Shown: one piece after another, positions 59,257-64,000 of the stretch | Layout of the letters: every line of letters starts with the position of its first letter | Position numbering within the stretch: position 1 is the stretch's first letter | Source of the DNA: Paracoccus aeridis | Lineage (GTDB): Bacteria > Pseudomonadota > Alphaproteobacteria > Rhodobacterales > Rhodobacteraceae | NCBI RefSeq assembly: GCF_004923205.2 | Contig: NZ_SELD02000066.1 | Span: 181,346-245,345 of the forward strand | DNA: 64,000 bases | Reading direction: 5' to 3' | The notes under the pieces: model-generated | Told to the model about the DNA's origin: nothing | Seen by the model: only the letters and a program-made list of their open reading frames with translations | Databases searched by the model: none | Translations under genes and position numbers: made by a program

Positions 59257-59321
59257 AAGCGACACGTGTAGTTAACTCAAACGACCGTGAAACTATCTCA
59301 AACGACACGCGAGATTAACTC
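59257..59321. repeat. Three abutting ~22-bp repeats at the transposon end (putative transposase-binding sites)
   Basis: The repeats are 59257-59278, 59279-59299 and 59300-59321. Each has the form AArCGAC-n-TC, with the common core AACGAC and ending ACTC or TCTC. The first and third agree at 17 of 22 positions; the second is one base shorter. They abut with no spacers, like the TnsB sites of the Tn7 right end. Confidence 0.75.
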
Positions 59322-59349
59322 AACGCGGCTTTGGCCCCGCTCGGGTGGG

Positions 59350-59380
59350 GTTCGGCGGGCGTGCGAACGCCCCGCCGAAC
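59350..59380 (-). terminator. Hairpin between tniQ and the transposon end
   Basis: GTTCGGCGGG (59350-59359) and CCCGCCGAAC (59371-59380) form a perfect 10-bp stem with an 11-bp loop. It lies 31 bp after the tniQ stop and could end the tni transcript before tRNA-Lys, but it has no T-run. Confidence 0.45.
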
Positions 59381-59411
59381 GCGTCGACGGGGCGGATGCC
59401 TTGAGCCGTGA

Positions 59412-61208
59412 TCAGATCGAGATGACCGGGATTACTGCGTCACGCAGATAGATCTTGCTGCAGTGGTCCGGCAGGGGAATCGGCCGCACCGTGGCCTTGT
59501 CGAGCCGTGCCGCGACATGCTTCGCCTGTGTTCCCAGTTGATGGGCGATCAGCCCGAGCGGGAGATGTTTCGAAAGAAACCTGCTCAGGTCCGCCGGCTC
59601 GACCAGCGTCAGCGGCTGACGCGAGCGGGGATGGCGCACCTCCCGGCTCATGATCATCCCCTCTTTCAACAGCAGGCTCACGGTGGAACTGTTGACATGA
59701 AGCCGTGCCTTGAGGTCGGCGCGTGTCAGGCCGGTCAGCGGCTTGCCTTCGAACAGGTCCAGCACTTCGGACAGGTCGAACAGCAGGCCCGGCATCCCGT
59801 CAGGATCGCGCAGCCGGCAAGTCTTTCTGAGCCGGCCTGCGATCTGCGCGCGCAGCAGATCACCGCTCGTCACCTTGGCCTTATTGCAGACCAGCCGGAT
59901 CGGAAAGGACCCTTTGGGCGCGGTGTCGACCACTTGAGCATGAACGCTGACTGCGGAGAAGAAGGCATCGACGTCGTGTGGCAGGAACAGCTTGTCCAGC
60001 CCTGGCAGCGCGATTCCGTGCCGCAGCAGCCCGACCTCCGCCAGACCGTCGACTGCCGACGGGTGGACGTCCAGCCTCCGGGCCGCCGCCTTACGGTCGA
60101 GGCCGGACGACAGGGCCGTCAGTTCGGCATGATATGCATCCGGCGCCACCCGCCGCAGCGCGTCACCTTCGATCCCGGCGGCGTGCTGAAAGCGGGTGAT
60201 GCGGCCGGTACTGAGGCCGTAGGCGCGGCCCAGCTCCGACCAAGTGAACCAGCGCCGCTCGGTGGAGGTCTCGCCCAACACCTGCTGACCGGGCGACAGG
60301 GGATAGTTGTCGAAGACGAAGGTTCGGAAATGGTCCAGGACGGGTCGATACCGGTCAGGATGGGAAAGCCTCTGTAACCAGCGAGCAAAGAACCCGAAGT
60401 CGCTGTAGAACCCGCCGCGGTCGCTCGTCGATCGCCTGCGCACGGTGTCGTAGGCAGCGGACAACGCATCGCTGCCCTGAGCACAGATCGCGAAGCCGCA
60501 CCCGCCCGCAGTGGCTCGCTCCCTGCCGGACAGGGCCTGCGGCCGCGGATCCGGACCCGAGGTGACCAGAATGCCCAAATTCTCACAGAGGCGGGCAGCC
60601 ACATCGACAGGAAGGCGATCCAGCAGAGTAAGGCCTGTCCGATTCGTATCCTGACAGAGCCGGGCCCTGATATAGCGTATAAAGTCCGTGGCATCGTGTC
60701 CGAATTCCTCTGGCTGGTTGACTGGGCCTGGCGCGCCGAGCGCCCCGAGGCGACCCGCGAAGTCATGCGGACAGCGCGGGTAAGTTGGTGCAGGCAGCAC
60801 GTCCAGGAGCGTGCCGTGATCCGGACAGACCCTAAGTGGGTCGATCTGCCACAGCGCGCGCCCGTAGCCCCTGCCATGCCGGTCGCTATCGTCGGCCAGG
60901 CAGACCGGGCAGTATCTGAGCGCCGAGCGATCGAGGGAGGACAGGGGAAGCTCATGGTCCCGGAACCGGAAGAAGCCATCGCCCACCGGCGCAAAGCTGT
61001 GCGCGACGAGGTCCGGCACTGCGATGCCCGTCAGTTCGGACAGGTCCCAAACCGTGTCGGGATCGAGTTGCAGGATTCGCCGCCATGACAGACCCATGTC
61101 CTGGGAAAAATCCTGCGCGTGGCAGGACCCGTTCTTGGCGGCGAGGGCTGAGACGAAAGACGGCAGCGTCTCTCCGGGCAGGATGGGCAGGCGAAGACCG
61201 AGTCTCAT
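59412..61208 (-). CDS. tniQ: TniQ/TnsD-like target-selection protein, long form
   Basis: TniQ-family proteins choose the insertion site for Tn7-like elements. The 598-aa product starts with the TniQ domain: LPILPGETLPSFVSALAAKNG and a zinc finger with Cys100, Cys103, Cys128 and His131 (RYCPVC...RVCPDHGTLL). The rest is unusually long compared with about 400 aa in Tn5053 TniQ and about 500 aa in Tn7 TnsD. It contains at least four helix-turn-helix-like segments near residues 322-341, 371-396, 493-518 and 550-575, which suggests extended sequence-specific DNA binding. It is coupled to tniB (ATGA). The adjacent tRNA-Lys is a candidate target. Confidence 0.85.
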   Translation of the reverse strand: MRLGLRLPILPGETLPSFVSALAAKNGSCHAQDFSQDMGLSWRRILQLDPDTVWDLSELTGIAVPDLVAHSFAPVGDGFFRFRDHELPLSSLDRSALRYCPVCLADDSDRHGRGYGRALWQIDPLRVCPDHGTLLDVLPAPTYPRCPHDFAGRLGALGAPGPVNQPEEFGHDATDFIRYIRARLCQDTNRTGLTLLDRLPVDVAARLCENLGILVTSGPDPRPQALSGRERATAGGCGFAICAQGSDALSAAYDTVRRRSTSDRGGFYSDFGFFARWLQRLSHPDRYRPVLDHFRTFVFDNYPLSPGQQVLGETSTERRWFTWSELGRAYGLSTGRITRFQHAAGIEGDALRRVAPDAYHAELTALSSGLDRKAAARRLDVHPSAVDGLAEVGLLRHGIALPGLDKLFLPHDVDAFFSAVSVHAQVVDTAPKGSFPIRLVCNKAKVTSGDLLRAQIAGRLRKTCRLRDPDGMPGLLFDLSEVLDLFEGKPLTGLTRADLKARLHVNSSTVSLLLKEGMIMSREVRHPRSRQPLTLVEPADLSRFLSKHLPLGLIAHQLGTQAKHVAARLDKATVRPIPLPDHCSKIYLRDAVIPVISI

Positions 61209-62191
61209 CTGCGCCCTGCCTTCGGCCCGGGGCCAGGCTCGGTCTGCAGCAGCCTGCGCACATCAAGGGCGCGGAAGTCCTCGGCTATGAACGGGTTGAG
61301 GCCGTCGGGGACGCCCGCGCGCTTGCCGAAACAGGTCGCGAACGACCGGACAGACAGGCTGTCTGCGTTCGCCAGCAATGCCTCACCGATCGCCTCGCAG
61401 ATCAGTTCGACGAGGATCCCGAAGCAATGATCCGCCGCATGGATCAGCCGCTTGATGAATCGCGTCTGGGCAAGCTCATCGTCGACGGTGATCCCGGCCA
61501 CGGATGCGTATTGCCGAAGGGCAGACAGCAGCATCGGCCCGTCGACACTGACGCTGAGTGATCGGTGCGTGATGGGCTTCAGACGCCGGGCGAGCTGAGG
61601 GTCCATGTTCACCAGGTCGAGCAGTTCGGGCATCCCGCTGAGGATCAGGCCCACGGGCCATTCCGGCGACTGCATCAGCGATTTGAGTGTGCTGATAACG
61701 GCCTGCTGGTCGGCACGGTTGTTGTGCCGACTGAAGTCCTGCGCCTCGTCGAGATGCAGGAACAGTACCTGCCGCTGCGCGAACTGCGCCTTTACCAGCT
61801 GCCAGATGATATGGGCAGAGCGATCCCGACGCAGCGGATAGCGGAGCGCCTCGAGCATGCTGAGACCGACTCCCTTTGGTGTCGCCGGCGACGGCACGGC
61901 CATGCTCACCACATCCGCACGCTCGTCGTCATCGGTCAGCAGGCGCAGGCCGGACGGATGCTGCCGGAACGCATTCCGGATGAGCGTGGTCTTGCCCGCG
62001 CCGGACGGCGCGACGACGAGCAGGCCACGCGCCTCCGGTTGTCGCCCGTCCTCAGCACTGGCCCGGCGCTGAGCCAGCAGGAAGTCGAACTCCTGCTGGA
62101 ATTCGCGATAGGTGGGCGTCTGAAACAGCCGGCCCTTCAACCCTGTTACGAGCTTGGCAACCTCGGCGATCCGATCGGGGGACGCGGTCAT
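61205..62191 (-). CDS. tniB: TniB/TnsC-like AAA+ ATPase
   Basis: The 328-aa protein is the regulatory ATPase of Tn5053/Tn7-type transposition. Walker A is APSGAGKTT (residues 61-69) and Walker B VLFLHLDEAQD (about 142-152). SGMPELLDLV and the ordered arginines in QLARRLKPITHRSL follow the TniB pattern. It should bridge the TniQ-target complex and the transposase. Both ends overlap the flanking genes by 4 bp, so tniA, tniB and tniQ are made together. Confidence 0.88.
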   Translation of the reverse strand: MTASPDRIAEVAKLVTGLKGRLFQTPTYREFQQEFDFLLAQRRASAEDGRQPEARGLLVVAPSGAGKTTLIRNAFRQHPSGLRLLTDDDERADVVSMAVPSPATPKGVGLSMLEALRYPLRRDRSAHIIWQLVKAQFAQRQVLFLHLDEAQDFSRHNNRADQQAVISTLKSLMQSPEWPVGLILSGMPELLDLVNMDPQLARRLKPITHRSLSVSVDGPMLLSALRQYASVAGITVDDELAQTRFIKRLIHAADHCFGILVELICEAIGEALLANADSLSVRSFATCFGKRAGVPDGLNPFIAEDFRALDVRRLLQTEPGPGPKAGRR

Positions 62192-64000
62192 CGGCCGTCC
62201 TCCAGAAGCCAGGTGTCGTCAGGTTGGATCGGAGCTTCGTCCTCGTCCTGCCCCTTGTCCGGCAGGCTCAGCGGGATGCTGGTGGCTGATGGTGTCGGCA
62301 CCTCGATCTCAGTGGCTGGCAGGATCTCCCTGCCGACGCCGTCGGGAGCCTCCTCCAGCCGGGTGTCGATCTCGTCCCGGAAGCGGAACCCTTCGAACAG
62401 GGTTTTATGCAGTTTCTGCACGTACTCGACCGAATGGCCAAAGGGGGTCGCCTCTCGACGACGCAACCTCGCCCGGGCGTCCGACGCGATCACCCGGATC
62501 GTGCGGGCAGCGTTTGCCCGCAGATGGGCGGACAACTCGGCCTCATGCTTGTAACGTTCGCGGAGTCTGCGACACTCCTCGACCCACTCGGGCAGGCTGA
62601 TCCCCTCCATGTCCTTCGTGTGCGGCCTGGCGGGCACCCATTTCCCGCCGACCTCCACGGCCACCATGCCCAGGTTGGCGGTATCGATCCGAACCCGCAT
62701 GCTTCGGTCCATGCCCGTGGCGTAATGGTCTCGCAGCTCTGGACAGCTGTAACGGTTACCAAAGACAGTGACGCCTTGCTTGCCCACGCGCAGCTGAAGC
62801 TCGATGCCGAGCGCGGCACAGCGGGTGAGGCGGTCAACCGGGGGCTGGAGGAAACCGGTTTCCTGTTCCAGATCGCGCCACCGCCTGGAGGGCGTTTGCC
62901 CTCCCAGCCCGTCGTGAGGCGTATGATGATATTCATCGACGATGTAGCAGACCAGAATCCTGATCAGGTCGTCGTCATCCAGGCAGGCATTCGCCTCGGC
63001 ATCGTAATCGCCACGCTTTGTCGGGTTGGATTGGGTGTGCCCCGGCAGGCGAGGTGTCAGGGTTCTGTTGAGGGTCCCGAACCAACGTTCGATCATCGCG
63101 CGCAGTTCGGCACATTTGACCGCCGCATACTGGAGGGCGGAACCCAGATCGATCACGCGCTCGATTGAGTCACTCGCCACGAAGCTGGCGCCAGTGTCTG
63201 TCGCGATGATCACCGGGCGGCCGCATTGATGCCACGTGCCGCTGGCGCCGCAGGCACGCGCCAGCTCGGTCTTGTCAGACACCACCATCTCCAGGAGCTT
63301 TCGGAATTCTTCTGCTGACGGGGTCGCAGCAATCCGGATACCCAGGATACACCGCGATGCCCTGTCGATCGCAACGCATACCCATCTCCTGCCGGCGGGA
63401 AGCTTCTCGACTATGTCTTCGGAGAGGAGCGAAAGGAGTCCCAAGTCCCTGAACAGGGTGATCAGGTCGACTTCCCAGTCGTCGATCTCCACGGTTTCGA
63501 GCACGCACACCGTCGCAGGACCGCTCAGGTATGAGCTGAACCGGTGCCGAGCCTTGTCGATACCTTCCTGGGCGCAGATTCGTTCGAAGGCCGACAACCC
63601 GGCGATCATGCGTTGGACCTGTCGCCGACTATAGATGTAGAGCGGCGCTTTCCGGTCTGAGCGGCGTTGACTATTGATCTCCTGCAAGCGGGAGACCACC
63701 TCGCGCGAAGGCGCCGATATGCCCCGCGTCTCGGGTGTGAGTGCCTCTCGTATCAACTGGTAGGTTAGCCTGCGGCTCTCTGCACACGCCGCCCGGCGCT
63801 TGTGGTGCACCCGGGGCTGCTTGGGCTTGTGTGCCAGCACATCACCCACAGCCTCGCGGAAGATCCGGTAGTGTCTGCGCAGCGTACTCGGGCTCGGAAC
63901 CGTGAAATCGAATATCCCGCGTCGCAGTTCCTCAGGCGCGAACCGTGCGATCTGCGTAAGCGTCCGGCCTGACTGCCCTGCCGGGTTCAGGGAGTGATCG
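62188..64000 (-). CDS. tniA: TniA/TnsB-like DDE transposase (5' end outside window)
   Basis: At least 603 codons are visible and the frame stays open to the right edge, with plausible coding residues upstream of the internal GTG at 63849. The Mu/TnsB-type catalytic core has acidic residues in VEIDDWEVDLI, VIIATDTGASF and AMIERWFGTLNR (the DDE triad), and LPGHTQSNPTKRG follows as in other members of the family. A C-terminal beta-barrel segment (QGVTVFGNRYSCPEL) and a Pro/Glu-rich tail, likely to contact TniB, complete it. It looks intact, so the element may be active. Confidence 0.88.
   Translation of the reverse strand, partial: DHSLNPAGQSGRTLTQIARFAPEELRRGIFDFTVPSPSTLRRHYRIFREAVGDVLAHKPKQPRVHHKRRAACAESRRLTYQLIREALTPETRGISAPSREVVSRLQEINSQRRSDRKAPLYIYSRRQVQRMIAGLSAFERICAQEGIDKARHRFSSYLSGPATVCVLETVEIDDWEVDLITLFRDLGLLSLLSEDIVEKLPAGRRWVCVAIDRASRCILGIRIAATPSAEEFRKLLEMVVSDKTELARACGASGTWHQCGRPVIIATDTGASFVASDSIERVIDLGSALQYAAVKCAELRAMIERWFGTLNRTLTPRLPGHTQSNPTKRGDYDAEANACLDDDDLIRILVCYIVDEYHHTPHDGLGGQTPSRRWRDLEQETGFLQPPVDRLTRCAALGIELQLRVGKQGVTVFGNRYSCPELRDHYATGMDRSMRVRIDTANLGMVAVEVGGKWVPARPHTKDMEGISLPEWVEECRRLRERYKHEAELSAHLRANAARTIRVIASDARARLRRREATPFGHSVEYVQKLHKTLFEGFRFRDEIDTRLEEAPDGVGREILPATEIEVPTPSATSIPLSLPDKGQDEDEAPIQPDDTWLLEDGR

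Larger units (their letters stand above)
59253..64000. mobile_element. Tn7/Tn5053-like transposon, one end plus tniQ-tniB-tniA (runs off the right edge)
   Basis: The inferred element begins at TGTC (59253), as Tn7- and Tn5053-type ends do. Three abutting ~22-bp repeats follow, then a hairpin, then three coupled genes reading toward the end: tniQ, tniB and a DDE transposase (upstream to downstream on the minus strand: tniA, tniB, tniQ). The right end, any cargo and any tnsA or resolvase gene lie outside the window. The boundary is inferred from TGTC plus repeats; the partner end and target duplication could not be seen. Confidence 0.75.

Overview
The window is high-GC DNA with gene content and order typical of an alphaproteobacterium, most likely Rhodobacterales (Rhodobacter/Paracoccus/Roseobacter group). 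The evidence is the rho-mnmE-mnmG-rsmG-parA-parB block beside a replication origin, a PhyR/NepR/EcfG general stress module, and alphaproteobacterial forms of many housekeeping genes. Most genes sit in tightly packed operons with 4-bp ATGA or GTGA start/stop overlaps.

Layout. 1-6.3 kb: an AbrB-type membrane protein fragment, a serine hydrolase, then a leftward operon (epmA, free-methionine sulfoxide reductase, three tandem GFA-domain genes, a LysE exporter, rluA) diverging from efp. 6.5-18.7 kb: a self-contained selenocysteine and formate dehydrogenase locus. It holds selD, fdnG with an in-frame TGA (Sec199), fdnH, fdnI, fdhE, selA, selB and the tRNA-Sec gene selC, with kynA and a DUF2243 gene between selD and fdnG. 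18.7-24.5 kb: a secreted low-complexity protein, a luciferase-like monooxygenase and a sulfate ABC importer operon (cysA-sbp-cysT-cysW). 24.7-31 kb: clpP, glutathione-dependent formaldehyde dehydrogenase, hrcA-grpE, and the divergent rph-rdgB-hemW operon.

31-41.7 kb is the origin region. parB, parA, rsmG, mnmG, mnmE, rho and hemJ point left; aroE, coaE and dnaQ point right. Between them lies a 431-bp AT-richer gap (38124-38554) with DnaA boxes and a parS-like site. I call this the chromosomal origin. Two more parS-like sites lie at the starts of mnmG and rsmG.

41.7-45.2 kb is a complete general stress response module: a HisKA_2 histidine kinase, the sigma factor EcfG, a 48-residue NepR anti-sigma factor and the divergent response regulator PhyR. 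45.2-59.2 kb holds an MFS transporter, HU, AMP nucleosidase, a second luciferase-like enzyme with an NAD-dependent epimerase, a VIT-family transporter, the dxs-ispA-xseB isoprenoid cluster, an ArsR regulator divergent from an Old Yellow Enzyme gene with a perfect palindromic operator between them, mtaB, dapF (its second catalytic cysteine is a serine) and tRNA-Lys.

From 59253 to the right edge lies a Tn7/Tn5053-like transposon. It begins 10 bp past the 3' end of tRNA-Lys with a TGTC end and three abutting ~22-bp repeats, and carries translationally coupled tniQ, tniB and tniA (tniA runs off the window). The TniQ is unusually long (598 aa) with several HTH-like segments, so tRNA-directed insertion is a reasonable hypothesis. 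This is the most novel part of the window.
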